A DNA stretch of 64,000 bases from Argopecten irradians (lineage: Eukaryota; Mollusca; Bivalvia; Pectinida; Pectinidae): the NCBI RefSeq assembly GCF_041381155.1, contig NC_091143.1, positions 30,257,331-30,321,330 on the forward strand. The letters run 5' to 3'. Under the pieces are notes generated by a model, which did not search any database, was not told where the DNA came from, and saw only the letters and a list, made by a program, of their open reading frames with translations. Shown here piece after piece: positions 37,651 to 49,331 of the stretch (its first letter is position 1; the number at the start of each line of letters is the position of its first letter). The translations under genes were made by a program, and so were the position numbers.

Positions 37651-39987
37651 ATGCAATCGAAAAATGTCAATGACCATGAAAAGGAGAGAAGCAATTACTT
37701 TAAAACACTGATGAAAGCCAGCAACGACCAGCCACTATCATCGACGGAAAATCTTGTTCTGAATTTGATACTTCCAATTCTCCCGGTAGCGGAATCTGTT
37801 AAAGAGGCTCGCGAAATCATGAAAGAAGAACAGGTGTTTTCATTCTACGGTAGAAAAACCTTTTGTGACGTTCAACTTATCGCTGGCAGTAGCTCTGACG
37901 GTCTTTCACTTCCAGAAATTACACATATTACGAGGTCATCGTGGTACAAGGAAATGCCGGATGAAGATGTTGTTTATCTATATCCCTTCCTCAAAGTCGA
38001 CCCTCATCAACGAAGAGCATTCGCAAGACCGATACCAATTAGGGAATACCCTGGTTACGTGCATATGGCCTTCAACACCGATTGGTTAAATCAAAGGCAG
38101 ACTTACTATGATCAGTTCTATATGTTCAACTCGAGAAAAAGTAGTTTTGCAAACCCAGCGGAATATGTCGATAGCGACGGATTTGTCTTGCGCGCACAAT
38201 TAGCCAGGAAATTAAAACAAGAAGCAGACATTGAAGGCCATAATGAATACCACGAACGAAGCTTCATCCGCATTCACGGAAGCAGAAATGTTTCTGTAGA
38301 ATATTCACATCATGGGCCTGCACTGACCGCGGAGCTTTGTGAGCGTACATATAACATACACTACTCTAAGGATTATGTTCTTGCGCTTCCTCATCCGAGC
38401 TGGCCAGTTGAGGCGTCACCATGGCGACACAGAGCCCGTAATTGGCCACCCGTGTCAGTTCTAAATGCAGTTGTAAAATGTGGATGTCTCGTCGTCGCAA
38501 AATCGCACAAGAAAAGTAAAGACCCACGTGAATTTATACTGTCTTTCGGTGTAGCGTCAAGGACTGTCGCACATGCGTTCAACATGGCACAATTCCGTTC
38601 TTACAAACTGCTGAAATACATTTTCCGCTTTCATATCAATAAAGTAAAGCGCGGTATGTCAACCTTTCATTGCAAACAAATTATGTTTTGGACGTGTGAG
38701 AGAAGTCCACAAGACGACTGGAAGGAGGACAATCCTTTTGAGTGCCTACAAAGACTGTTTCACCAAATGGAAGTATTTCTATCGTCTCATTACTTGCCAC
38801 ACTACTTTATTGCGGAGTACAACACAATAGGTCATATAAGTGCTGCATCGGTAGCAGCTATACGACGTGACGTCGTAAAGGTTCGCGATACCTGCTTGGC
38901 AATCGTCCTGGACTTGATCGAGGCAAAACGGTTCTGCTGGCTCTCAAGGGATATCTCCCTTACGTCGTGTCTCTCGCCTGCTTTGTCAGGTGATGGTATG
39001 ACAAAGCGGGCTATGGCATTGGTAGTGTTGGATTATGTGTCCATTTTACTAGATAAAGGTGAGATTTCCATGGCTCTCTACCTGTTAGGGGCTGATATGC
39101 TTCATGAAATGGGTATAGATAATTACAACGACATGACGTTAAATCGTTTAGAGGAGGCTCTGAAACACCGGCCTGAAGAAAGCACACTTTGTTGTCTGAA
39201 CGGCTTATTGGCATCACTGTATCATCAAAGAGCAATGCTAGCCAAGGGAAATCAAACGATCATAGAAAAAAGTCGAGCGATATTTAACACGGCTCTTGCT
39301 AATGCTGATACCCATATTTGGGTTTATGGAGAATACTACAATCTCTTGTCGACTACAAACCAGCACCAACTGCTTCTGGAACATTTTGCTACTCATCTCC
39401 TTCCTCGTGCGCCATCACGCGGAGGTATGCTATACCAAGGTGGCATTTACACCTCTATAAGCGTCCACAATCGTCTTACCATGGATATGTGTGTCCAAGA
39501 CGCCATAGTAGACTGCAAAATACCGAGCACCGCGTTCTTGTTTTTCAAAATTATACAAACGCTAGTTGTCTTGCACACAAACCACACGAGCGAGTGTTCT
39601 CCATACCATGACGCAGCTACAAAAGCATTGAAGCAATTTGATGCGTGGACTAAGTTGAAGACGTCCCGTTTTCCCGAGACGTGTGATGAGCATATACACG
39701 TACTTCTGGCCTACAGTTATGACTGCGTTGGGCGTCCCGACGGCGCTGAGGAGTATTTCGACAAGGCTGCCAGTTTTGGAGTAGATTATAAGGATGAAGA
39801 TGAGTCTGACGACCTAGTGATAAGTACTCCAGTTATCATACGCCTACGGCGGATCGCAGAGCAGCAGAGAGCGCGAAATAGTAAACCATACAATAAGCCG
39901 TCTCGTGGGAAGAAAAGCGATGGGGGTAGTAAATACATTCCTCTAAAGTTTGGTGAAGTGCGTGTCAACCCGTACGTGCATTGTTAG
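37651..39987 (+). CDS. Mab-21 domain protein, cGAS-like receptor (cGLR) type, with long C-terminal extension
   Basis: Uninterrupted 778-codon frame from the ATG at 37651 to the TAG at 39985. Residues about 75-130 hold the nucleotidyltransferase start, IAGSSSDGL (79-85). The usual Gly-Ser is followed within 9-13 residues by Asp-x-Asp, but here the only candidate is DED at 104-106, about 23 residues on, so catalysis is uncertain. Residues about 260-395 are a clear Mab-21 C-terminal lobe: NWPP-SVLNAVVKCGCLVV, FRSYKLLKYIF, STFHCKQIMFWTCE, the tryptophan in DDWKEDNP, and LPHYFIAEYN. From about 400 to 778 follows a helical, TPR-like region of unknown role. Related proteins are cGAS, MB21D and the large bivalve cGLR families, which make cyclic dinucleotides in innate immunity; that role here is inference. 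An AG acceptor-like site ends at 37623 and the frame is open back to it, so an upstream exon could add residues. Confidence 0.88.
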   Translation: MQSKNVNDHEKERSNYFKTLMKASNDQPLSSTENLVLNLILPILPVAESVKEAREIMKEEQVFSFYGRKTFCDVQLIAGSSSDGLSLPEITHITRSSWYKEMPDEDVVYLYPFLKVDPHQRRAFARPIPIREYPGYVHMAFNTDWLNQRQTYYDQFYMFNSRKSSFANPAEYVDSDGFVLRAQLARKLKQEADIEGHNEYHERSFIRIHGSRNVSVEYSHHGPALTAELCERTYNIHYSKDYVLALPHPSWPVEASPWRHRARNWPPVSVLNAVVKCGCLVVAKSHKKSKDPREFILSFGVASRTVAHAFNMAQFRSYKLLKYIFRFHINKVKRGMSTFHCKQIMFWTCERSPQDDWKEDNPFECLQRLFHQMEVFLSSHYLPHYFIAEYNTIGHISAASVAAIRRDVVKVRDTCLAIVLDLIEAKRFCWLSRDISLTSCLSPALSGDGMTKRAMALVVLDYVSILLDKGEISMALYLLGADMLHEMGIDNYNDMTLNRLEEALKHRPEESTLCCLNGLLASLYHQRAMLAKGNQTIIEKSRAIFNTALANADTHIWVYGEYYNLLSTTNQHQLLLEHFATHLLPRAPSRGGMLYQGGIYTSISVHNRLTMDMCVQDAIVDCKIPSTAFLFFKIIQTLVVLHTNHTSECSPYHDAATKALKQFDAWTKLKTSRFPETCDEHIHVLLAYSYDCVGRPDGAEEYFDKAASFGVDYKDEDESDDLVISTPVIIRLRRIAEQQRARNSKPYNKPSRGKKSDGGSKYIPLKFGEVRVNPYVHC

Positions 39988-40466
39988 GTTGGCATAACAA
40001 GGACTGCTAGCTAACTTAACCAATTTGTCGCATTTCCGCAAATATGAAAATGGGTTATGCCCCTTTGGCGGTTGTTTTCCACGGGCTGTTGGTAGTACTT
40101 TACATGTGTATATACTCGAGATTTTTCATATGTCATCGTAATGTTTTCTTTGTTGAAAAAAGGCAGATATTTTTTCATGCGATAAAATTATATGGATTAT
40201 TTATTTCAATGTATGCCGAAATTATTTAGGTATTACATTTATACAAATTCTATTGTTAACATAGAGAATAGTTGGCTTTTATGTTCAAAGCGTATCTTCC
40301 ATTATGTGTGCCGCTGCTATCATGGAAAAATCCAAACGCGTTCCATCAGGCGGTGCTATCTCAATTTAGTACAACCGGTGCAAACCCGCAAATGGAACGC
40401 GCTAATATACTGTATACAGCATGCATGTATATGGTTTTGTCTATCAGCGGTAAGGTCATCGGAATG

Positions 40467-40514
40467 AATAAACTTTTAGTAATATATGTGTTACTTAAAA
40501 ATAACGAAAATAAA
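40467..40514 (+). terminator. Possible polyadenylation signals of the Mab-21-like gene
   Basis: AATAAA at 40467-40472 and 40509-40514, about 480-520 bases after the stop. They are the first canonical signals downstream. Inferred from position only. Confidence 0.35.
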
Positions 40515-41778
40515 TATGCCATGATAAAATACCATGATGCAGTTTTGTTTTCTGCCTTAGTAGTATTTTTTCAGAGCTACCGTTCAACGGCCCTATTTGT
40601 GCTAAGTATTTTAACAATATTATCGTTATAACAGGTTGTCCACGTTTTGTTGATCAGCAAAACAAAGTGGTATGGTGTTGCAGTATTTATGACAACACAC
40701 AACTACGGTAAGACATACATGTAGCTAAATCAAGTACGTGGGATTGTGATACAGTTAGAATTTGAGAAACAAAGTATTACTTCAAGAGAATATTCTACTT
40801 TGCTTTCAGAGTGAAATAGGATGAAGTAGTCAAGAACTTTATACCTGGCAGCTTAAAATATCCCAGGTGCAGGATTTTCTTAAACTGTTAATAAATAGTA
40901 CTACCTGTAAGTACAAACATTGATGTGATTTGACCGGGTCACTGTGCATGGTTCTATTTTGACCGATTATCTAAAGGTTACCCGTACATTACGATCGTAG
41001 GTACGATATCTCATATATAAACCCGGATGTCAGGTCATTGAGTGAAACACGACCAAGATTAAACCGGACAATTTTTATCTGGACTCTGGTAAGTTTGATA
41101 TCGACAACGTAAACGCATGGCGACGACGCCAAGACCACGCTATGTTTACCTTTGTATTGATTTTTTATCGACTTTATCTAGGTAAAAACTGATAACATTG
41201 TTTTGAGATATTAGAGTTTACCCCTGTAGAAGAATGTATTTTTCTCTACAGATTGTTTATTGCCGTCCATTCTATCTTGAACTCAAAAAATATGCTTGAT
41301 ATTGTTGGACCTTAAACCAATATCTTGTTGGTTCGATATATGAAAATATATATTATATTTCAATAAAAAGAAATAAATATCGACCTAAAATGAACTCCTT
41401 ATTAAGTAAACGCTGTTTGGTTGTTGGCACCATAACAGTTAATTTGGTGGGTGTTTTTTTAAACATGTTTTTACTTAATTTCCTTAATATTTCCGTTATT
41501 AATTTCGAGTAAAGTCAAACTTTCGGAACATTTTAGCTACACATAGTAATCCGAAGGCAAACAACAAGTAAATAACTAGTGTATGTCCGACCCCGATAAC
41601 GTGTAGATCATTTCACGCCCAAATAAATCCGAGTCGATGTAGATCTATATGTTTGTAATCATGCACATTATGTAATATGTACTATAATGGACGCAGACAT
41701 TAAAGTACATCTATATCCATATCTAAATGATACAAGATAGTCCATTATTAATTTAAACATAGCTATTTTGGTTTCACA

Positions 41779-41941
41779 TACAGTAAAACACTTTTATAAT
41801 GAACATGTAGTTCTAACAAAATCACTTTGTTATAAACGTAGTTTGTTATGCACATAAAGTAGATTTCTCAAGAGAGCTTTTACGGGAAATGAAAATTACT
41901 ACATTATAACCATGAATTCGTTGTTAGCGCGTTTTACTGTA
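41779..41941. mobile_element. Short TIR element with TACAGTAAAAC ends
   Basis: Left TACAGTAAAACAC and right GCGTTTTACTGTA are inverted, around 160 bp apart, with a repeated TTATAAnGAA-like interior. Similar in build to the TACAGTCAAAC elements but with different terminal bases. Confidence 0.65.
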
Positions 41942-42894
41942 TTATAATTCCATCTGTTCTCACGTTCAGTAAATCAAACGAGAAAACGATATTGTCCAAC
42001 ACATGCAGATATTCACAAACGCAATGCATTACACAATAGAGAGGCCGTTTTAAAGTGACATAAGCCTTCGATGAGACGTGGAGTCTATTCATTTACACCA
42101 AATACATTTGTAAATTCCTTTCCCCAAGTTTCTGTCCGGTAGTAATGTTTCTCTGAGTCCGGATTCTTTGGTCTCTTATTACTACACATTAATACATAAC
42201 ATTTACATTTCCCATTCAATTCTCTATGTTATCATTCATTGTAATACTGAAATGACAGTATATATCTACATGTAACATGTGACGGATTACATGATGTATG
42301 TTTCATTAGTAATTTCACACTCGCTGTCGAGATATATTTAGTCACTACAAATACAGTTACACCTCTACGATAGGTCTTCGCTATTTCCCTCAATGTCAAA
42401 TCATCAAATATAATCTATTTCATTAAATTTATTTAAGTACCCATATCTAATATTCCGTCTTTGCATATTGCAAAGTTTACCTGCCATGCCAGTAGGTATC
42501 CATTTTGACGTCAATATTTTGTGAGCGAAATTAGCGCCATTTTCTCCGAAATGTATGACTTAAAAACACATGACGTCATAATCAATACCTTTCCGCAAGG
42601 GCAGATAACTCTGTAACGTGTAAATACAGAATACTGTAAACAACTTTGACGTGTCATTATATTTCGCCAGCGATCGCGATAATGATTCAAGCGCTGGGAC
42701 AGTATAGACATGTGAGTTCAATACACCGCTAAATTAAATCGCCATGAAACAGATATTAGACATAAAAGCACCAAATTAAGTTGGTTTATTAGTTGCCTAA
42801 CATTCATCTCATCTCAGAACGGGTTCATTATTTATTTATTAGTAGTTGTTTGTTTGGATGGCTTGCTAGTTTGAAGGTGCGGTACGTTCGTGTT

Positions 42895-43225
42895 GTGTCT
42901 CCTTGCAATAGTGAAAACTTGTTTTCCCATTTTATAGTGCTAGAGTAAGGGTACGTAATTACACAATTTTTCGCGGTTTTCTTTAGATATTTTTTTCTTT
43001 TAATTTATTCGTAGTTCATTTGAGTAGACTGTATACTTTATATCTGAGCCATTTTTGCAGATTTTTAACGGAAAATTTTGTTTAAAATCATTTTTTTTTT
43101 TGAAAAATTAGCACTTTGGGGGTAATTGGAAATGTGTCTCCTTGCAATAGTGAAAACTTTTTCCCCATTTTATAGTGCTAGAGTAAGGGTACGTAATCAC
43201 ACAATTTTTCGCGGTTTTCTTTAAA
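42895..43225. repeat. Direct duplication of a 92-bp segment
   Basis: 42895-42986 and 43134-43225 are nearly identical, both starting GTGTCTCCTTGCAATAGTG and ending GCGGTTTTCTTTA. The intervening part contains the segment also found at 44715. Confidence 0.85.
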
Positions 43226-44840
43226 TGACAGAAAGATGTACTTTGATGCTAGTGATTGTGTTATATCTAGTGAAAAATTTTATAAGAAGATAAAATATTT
43301 GATAGGAAACATTACTGGATGCTAAATATTTGACTCGCGTACAAATACATGACGAAATCATCCCTTTTTAGAATATAACAAAAAAAACATATGTAAATCA
43401 GACATTTTCTGCGGACATTCTATCACTTTCATGACGTCCTGTTTATCGCTTCCTATGGGAAGCGGTCAATTTTGTAGAGAAAATGGCGGCGAGATGTCAC
43501 TTTTCAAGTATGATTGGGTTAAGATGTCATTTCAAAACTATATATGTGCTTAATCTTTGTATGATGTTGTTTGTCCATGAAATGATTGCAAATAATAATA
43601 TTCACCAAAATCAAGAAAGTTAGAAAAGTGTGCGAAATAACGTTCCCCAGACTCCTTAAAACACAGGTTTAACCACAAGTTAACAACAGCTACCTTGCGC
43701 AGTGATACGATTGTGCGTATCCAGTTACATACTCGTGTGTCATGTAGGACTTGCACATCTGTCGATGTAAGTCAGTCTTTTTATCCGGAATGATTGAGGT
43801 TTATTAAATTTAATGCTAAAAGTGTGCGAAATTACGTTTCCCCACTCTATCCTACAGAAGCATACCGTCAGAGACACTGGGCAACACACTAAACCCGGCC
43901 ACATTATGCTGATAACGGTAAAACCAGTCGTCCCACTCCCTTTATGCTGAGCGCTAAGCAAGGGCAGAAACAATCACATTTATAGATTTATCTCTAAAGG
44001 ACGAAAACCGGCCAAACAGGATTGTCCTGCAATTTATCTATAAAGGACGAAAACCAGGCCTTCCAAACAGGATTGTCCTGCAGGTATGGCGTCAGAATAG
44101 TACCTGCTGCCCTTATTTGCATGATCGTAAAGGGCGACAAAATTCAGGATCTTATCTTTTGTTCTTAACATCTCCCTTCTGTTGAGCGCTCGCCCATGTG
44201 ATGTAGGCTCTGGGTTCTACCTCCTAGCCGAGACATATCAAAGTCTATAAAAATGGCGATAAGGGAGTGGGATGGCTAGTTCGCCCGTTGTCAGTATTAT
44301 GTGACCTGATGGGGTGTGTTGCATGGTATTTCGGTGGAATGCTTCAGTGATATAAAGTATGCAATCTGCAATAACACTATAAAAAGAACAAGAGTTCAGC
44401 TATAAAACAACATATTATATGAATATACTGCAGTCTTCCGAAACACGCACCCACGCACTTCATACACACTACACATCGCATTTATGGGAGGCCGTCCTTA
44501 AACTACCCTGGCTGTTAAGCTCAACTCAAGGTCAATATTTGAATGGTGTCAAGGGGGACGTTAGTTAGGAGAAAGGACAGGAAATATCCTAAAGGTGGTA
44601 TTCAAACTGATCCCATAAAAATCCCATAGAAACTGCCTACAACCCAATTTTCTTTGAACTTCCGACTTTTTCTTTTTGTGATTTAAATATTCTACATTTT
44701 TATTACATTCTATTTTATTCGTAGTTCATTTGAGTAGACTGTATACTTTATATCTGAGCCATTTTTGCAGATTTTTAACGGAAAATTTTGTTTAAAATCA
44801 TTTTTTTTTGAAAAATTAGCACTTTGGGGGTAAATGGAAA
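43005..44840. repeat. Distant direct repeat (43005-43132 and 44715-44840)
   Basis: Some 125 bp repeated 1.7 kb apart in the same orientation, beginning TTATTCGTAGTTCATTTGAG. The two copies differ only in the length of a T run and about one base, so the duplication is recent or kept similar. Confidence 0.85.
43860..44530. repeat. Composite dispersed repeat, copy 1
   Basis: Contains in turn ACCAGTCGTCCCACTCCC, TATGCTGAGCGCTAAGCA, a duplicated 'TCTATAAAGGACGAAAACC' piece, TAGCCGAGACATATCAAAG, GGCTAGTTCGCCCGTTGTCA, CTGCAGTCTTCCGAAACACG and GGCCGTCCTTAAAC. The same chain of words recurs at 50.8-51.2, 51.8-52.3, 55.5-55.7 and 56.85-57.06 kb. Non-coding, mobile origin likely, class unknown. Confidence 0.7.
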
Positions 44841-46524
44841 CAAAACATTGCTCTTTGTCATCTCAATTCATTAAAACATTAAAAATACTTTCATTACATT
44901 TTCTATCTATGCGTATATTAGTTTCGAAATTAAAATTCGTTGTAGAGTGACTTGAATATAGCAAATGCAAGAAACAACGGAACACTTCTATGTTAGTTTA
45001 AATAGCTATAACTTAATGGTTTAAGATTCCAGAGGCCGATTTAAGTGAATATTAGTGTATAGTGATAATTTTATACGCTATATATAACGGTACGCGGGGT
45101 TAGGAGGTATGCTGAATAAAATGGTATAACTTTCAAAAAGATTGGTTGCCATGGACACAACATGGAGGCCCCTGATTGGTTGAAATTTTGATATTGCCAG
45201 ATTAAGTGAAAATTGGTATATACTACAAAGGGGTTATGAAGTATGCACCGTGACCTTTAAAACGGCAAAATTTTAATAAAATCTGAGCGTTGGCGGATTT
45301 TGCAACCCCACCTTAAGTCGCCTTCTACGATGCAATAGGAACGGCACACACAATTCTAACAAAGATTAATGATATTTTCATATGTGCAGGGTGAAATTTG
45401 GAAGACAACGTAAAAATGTTGAGAATATGCTTATTCCTTATCTATCAGCCACACTCTTATCCATACATTTTAAGAAACAGATAAATGCATACAAATTGTT
45501 AATATTTTGTAATACTCTGTACATACATATAAACAAGTATAGTCTAGTGCACTTCTCAATATTGATTCCAAACTACTTAAAATAGAAACGAGGACATGCA
45601 TATAAAATATATTGTATATTGATATGGGACAAAGAAATAATTCTTACCATGTGGACATGAGTATTGTATACATACAAAAATGTACGAGGCGACCTATCCT
45701 TTTATCAAGACAAATTACATGTGCCGTATTTTATACTCACGAATCCGACTATGTTATTCATTACCAGAAGTTTTAGCAGCATTTTGATAATTACAGTACT
45801 TTCAATGCATAGGTCACAATGCTGCAATTACAATTCAGAGTCAACAATTACTGCCAAAATTATATTTACACCAATAGTGAAGTGAAATAACTTCATACGA
45901 TCAGGCATAAAGTCAGATTGTGATCTACAAATTCATTATACATTTTTACAGTGTTATTATTAATTGTAAAGTGATTTCTACAGGTCTGTCTCCGTCTTAT
46001 CATGTTTAAGGCATTAAAAAAAACAATTTTACAATACATAACGTTTATAAGGCGTCTGAAGTAATTCGAATGATTGTCGCAGCTTAATTAATCTAACCTG
46101 ATGGTTTTCTATCCCTAAAAGAAAAATTAATGTGTCAAAATTGTCGTTATAGATTATCACTGACTGTTTCTTTATCAAGTAACATGTCGCCTTGGAACTT
46201 TGACAGTATTTTTGTCAATACTTCCTTGACCCATATTTACTCCTTTAAGTCATTCATATCCTACATAAGTTTGCCATTCATTATGCCGTATATGAATACA
46301 TTTAAATATGCTCCACCGGTGACAGATCATAAAAGGTACATAATCAATCGCGAGGTCTAGGAAAATAAAAGATAAATCTTTATAATTCTAGATTGATGAC
46401 TTCTAAATAATAACATCATATAAGGAACTTTGCATTCTATGTATCTGTAGTTGCCATAGTAGTCTTCTTGCCCTGAACCAAATTGGCAACGGTGTTTTCA
46501 GTTCTGTGGCAAATAATGTCCTTT

Positions 46525-47080
46525 AATTTCTTTCAATTTCATATCCTTCTGCAAAAGTGTATTATAACTGTTTTGATCGATTTATATTCATTCGTTTTGT
46601 AAATGTCGGATATTTGTCCTATTAAGTTGGACCGTTACACTTTCCTTCAGTTTCATATCCTTCTTCAAAAATGTATTACAACTGTTTATGTAAATTTATT
46701 CATTCCTTTTGTAGATGCCGGTTATTCGCCATATAAAGTTGGACCGTTATGATTTCCTTCAGTTTCATATCCTTCTTCAAAAATGTATTACAACTGTTTA
46801 TGTAAATTTATTCATTCATTCATTTTGTAAATGCCGGTTATTCGCCATATAAAGTTGGACCGTTATGATTTCCTTCAGTTTCATATCCTTCTTCAAAAAT
46901 GTATTACAACTGTTTATTAAGATTTATATTCATTCCTTTTGTTAATGCCGGTTATTCGCCATATAAAGTTGGACCGTTATGATTTCCTTCAGTTTCATAT
47001 CCTTCTTCAAAATGTATTACAACTGTTTATTTAGATTTATATTCATTCCTTTTGTAAATGCCGGATATTCGTCATATTGA
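46525..47080. repeat. Tandem repeat, unit about 110-118 bp, five copies
   Basis: Units begin near 46530, 46640, 46754, 46872 and 46980. Each has TTTCATATCCTTCTTC, TGTATTACAACTGTTTAT, CATTCCTTTTGTAAATGCCG and ATATAAAGTTGGACCGTTAT. The middle copies are closest to each other. Confidence 0.85.
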
Positions 47081-48245
47081 GTTTTAAAATTTATACTAAT
47101 TCAGTGTCCTTACTCGATGTTAAAGTGCATTAAACATTCATAAATATAGCTTCGACTATCAATAGTTCAAATCCGGTTAACCAACATAAATCACGTTTTC
47201 CTTAATTTTCAACTATAACACCAATTTTCATAAACTGTATTTACATAATATTGGTTATAAGATAACTTGGTGTTTCCTTAGCACAAAAGATTCTTAGCAA
47301 ACGTATGAAGTTCGATGAAAATATACTGAAAAATATAGATGGTAGAGCGCGAAAAGGACGTGAGTCGTGTACATACGTATGAAGGACATGTTGATGACGC
47401 ATGATAGACGTAAAACAGGAAACACAATACTACAAAAATAACTAAAATTATTAATGAGTCAATCATAGAGATTGTTGTATTAACGAATAAAATGTAGATA
47501 TTAACATAAAATCACAAAAGCATATAAGATAAAGATATGCCAAGCCAACAATGGTTTATTTAAAATGATATAATTTATATTGTTAGTATATCAATTTTAA
47601 ATTAAAGTAATCATTCTCTAGAGCCAGAGCCATCAGGGCATGGCGAATGCGCTAACGGATGTATCGTCGTTATGTGATTTTCAATAAATAGCAATATTTA
47701 TATATTAAATGCATGTTATATAATATAATTCAGACACAATAATAATCACAAAATAATATACTAAGTTAGTTGTTCCCTCCAGAAAGTTATCTTCAAAATG
47801 GTGTTTTGTTCGGAATGATTTCGTCAGCCGTGGATATCTGAATGCACGACTTACATCATTAGTATCAGCAAATCATTTAAAAGGAATGTTATTTACTTGT
47901 CGAACTTTAACACTTGATGCGTTATCATTTACGGTAGGGATAGATAACGCAGATTTGACACACTCGACCATAGGTAAAGTCCATCAGTAGGTGGTGTTCG
48001 TCGTCAGCGTCGGAATACAATATATTGTCGATAGTGTAACCGGCCGGAATGGGAGGATCGACAAACAGGGGTATCGAGATAACCAATCAGCGGAGTGTAT
48101 TGGCATGTAGTGTACTTTAACGGGAACCTGAGTTAAAGTACCACCTGGACAGTGGCAGTAAATATATTGTCCTATCTATCACTCCAAATCAACATTATAC
48201 TATACTAAACTATCAGACCGTTGTGTACTGGACTGAAACACCATC

Positions 48246-49331
48246 ATGGTGGAAACATCAAAAATCATAGCTATATTCGTGGTGTTTGGGATTACATTTG
48301 CATTCGGTGTGACACCAATATGGCTGTTGAAAGTGCTAACAAACCGGATGAAAAGTCTCTCAAGACTACAGTACTTAGTGAGTTTGACCAACTGTTTTGC
48401 TGGAGGTGTCTTCTTAGGCACAGCTATCCTACATCTAATTCAGGAATCAATGGAGACCGTTGACGAATCGTTACCGGATGTAGAATTCCCTTTATCTGGA
48501 GTACTTATCGGTGTTGGATTCTTCATCGTCCTTGGGGTTGAACATGCCATAGGTCTTTTTAGTAAAGATGAGGACCTTCCTTTCTTGGACCATGGGCACG
48601 ACCACGGAAATCCCAATCTTGGATATCAAAACCGAGATTCAAAGGTCGCTCCTCTAGGAGACATTGCGCCCGCTAATGCCAATCCTTCTTTGGCTTCTTC
48701 GGGACAAGGCGCAGATGACCAGACAGGTGTTCATGTGCTTGGCTACCGCAATATTGCTGAAACGAACCTATCTAACGACAACGCTCAAACATCATCAGCA
48801 GCCGCAGGGTCTGCTGAAGTGAAAGTGAAGACATCAAAAACCATCGACACTTCCGGTGATGGACGCTCCAAAACAACGCGACGAATCAGGATAGTAATTC
48901 TGGTCATCGCTTTGTCTATACACATGATATTCGAAGGAATGGCTATAGGTTTACAGGACACTGTGGCCGATACTTGGACACTAGTGGCCGCCATATCAAT
49001 ACACAAGGCGGTCATCGTGTTTAGTGTTGGACTAAAACTGAAAGAGATCGTAGAAAGCAATCTTAAGATCATCCTCTACATTCTTTATCTCTCTTTGGTA
49101 TCGCCGATTGGAATTGCTATAGGAATTGGAGTGACAGGTTCTGGAGACGATTCCGTTCAGGATAAAGCTTCTGGAATTTTACAGAGTCTTGCTGCAGGAA
49201 CATTTCTCTACGTTACATTTTTCGAAATCCTCCAAAAGGAGTTGTCTAATGGATACAGTTTACTGAAGGTGTTTTTGACTTTCGTAGGATTCGCTGCTAT
49301 GGCGGCCCTGAAGTTATTAGATTCTGATTAA
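48246..49331 (+). CDS. ZIP family zinc transporter, SLC39A1/2/3-like, paralog 1
   Basis: Eight-pass membrane zinc importer of the ZIP II subfamily, 361 residues in one uninterrupted frame. Likely membrane segments: 5-27, 42-64, 83-103, 214-236, 246-264, 272-295, 310-330 and 338-357. Segment 4 carries the metal-site signature HMIFEGMAIGLQ (H226, E230) and segment 5 has SIHKAVIVFSVGL, the HK form usual in ZIP1-3. A His-rich DHGHDH (115-120) opens the long cytosolic loop between segments 3 and 4. The ATG has A at -3 and G at +4. The same MVET start is kept in the paralog at 62191, which supports it. No intron lies in the coding part. AATAAA signals at 49397 and 49415 are suitable 3' ends. Which vertebrate paralog it matches best cannot be told by eye. 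Confidence 0.95.
   Translation: MVETSKIIAIFVVFGITFAFGVTPIWLLKVLTNRMKSLSRLQYLVSLTNCFAGGVFLGTAILHLIQESMETVDESLPDVEFPLSGVLIGVGFFIVLGVEHAIGLFSKDEDLPFLDHGHDHGNPNLGYQNRDSKVAPLGDIAPANANPSLASSGQGADDQTGVHVLGYRNIAETNLSNDNAQTSSAAAGSAEVKVKTSKTIDTSGDGRSKTTRRIRIVILVIALSIHMIFEGMAIGLQDTVADTWTLVAAISIHKAVIVFSVGLKLKEIVESNLKIILYILYLSLVSPIGIAIGIGVTGSGDDSVQDKASGILQSLAAGTFLYVTFFEILQKELSNGYSLLKVFLTFVGFAAMAALKLLDSD

Larger units (their letters stand above)
39988..48245. other. Long noncoding, repeat-rich interval
   Basis: No protein family recognised. The first 600 bases are probably 3' UTR of the Mab-21-like gene, with AATAAA at 40467 and 40509. Further on are a TIR element (41779-41941), a duplicated segment (42895-43225), a distant direct repeat (43005 and 44715), a composite dispersed repeat (43860-44530) and a 110-118 bp tandem repeat (46525-47080). 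From 47100 to 48245 I see nothing but AT-rich sequence and the ZIP 5' flank. Confidence 0.55.

Noticed and set aside
40044..40631. Three overlapping ORFs of 61-119 codons after the Mab-21-like gene
   Set aside because: No recognisable domain, AT-rich codons, overlapping frames; more likely 3' UTR or flank.
43740..43973. 77-codon minus-strand ORF and the related ones at 56959-57271
   Set aside because: They share words because they overlap the composite dispersed repeat.
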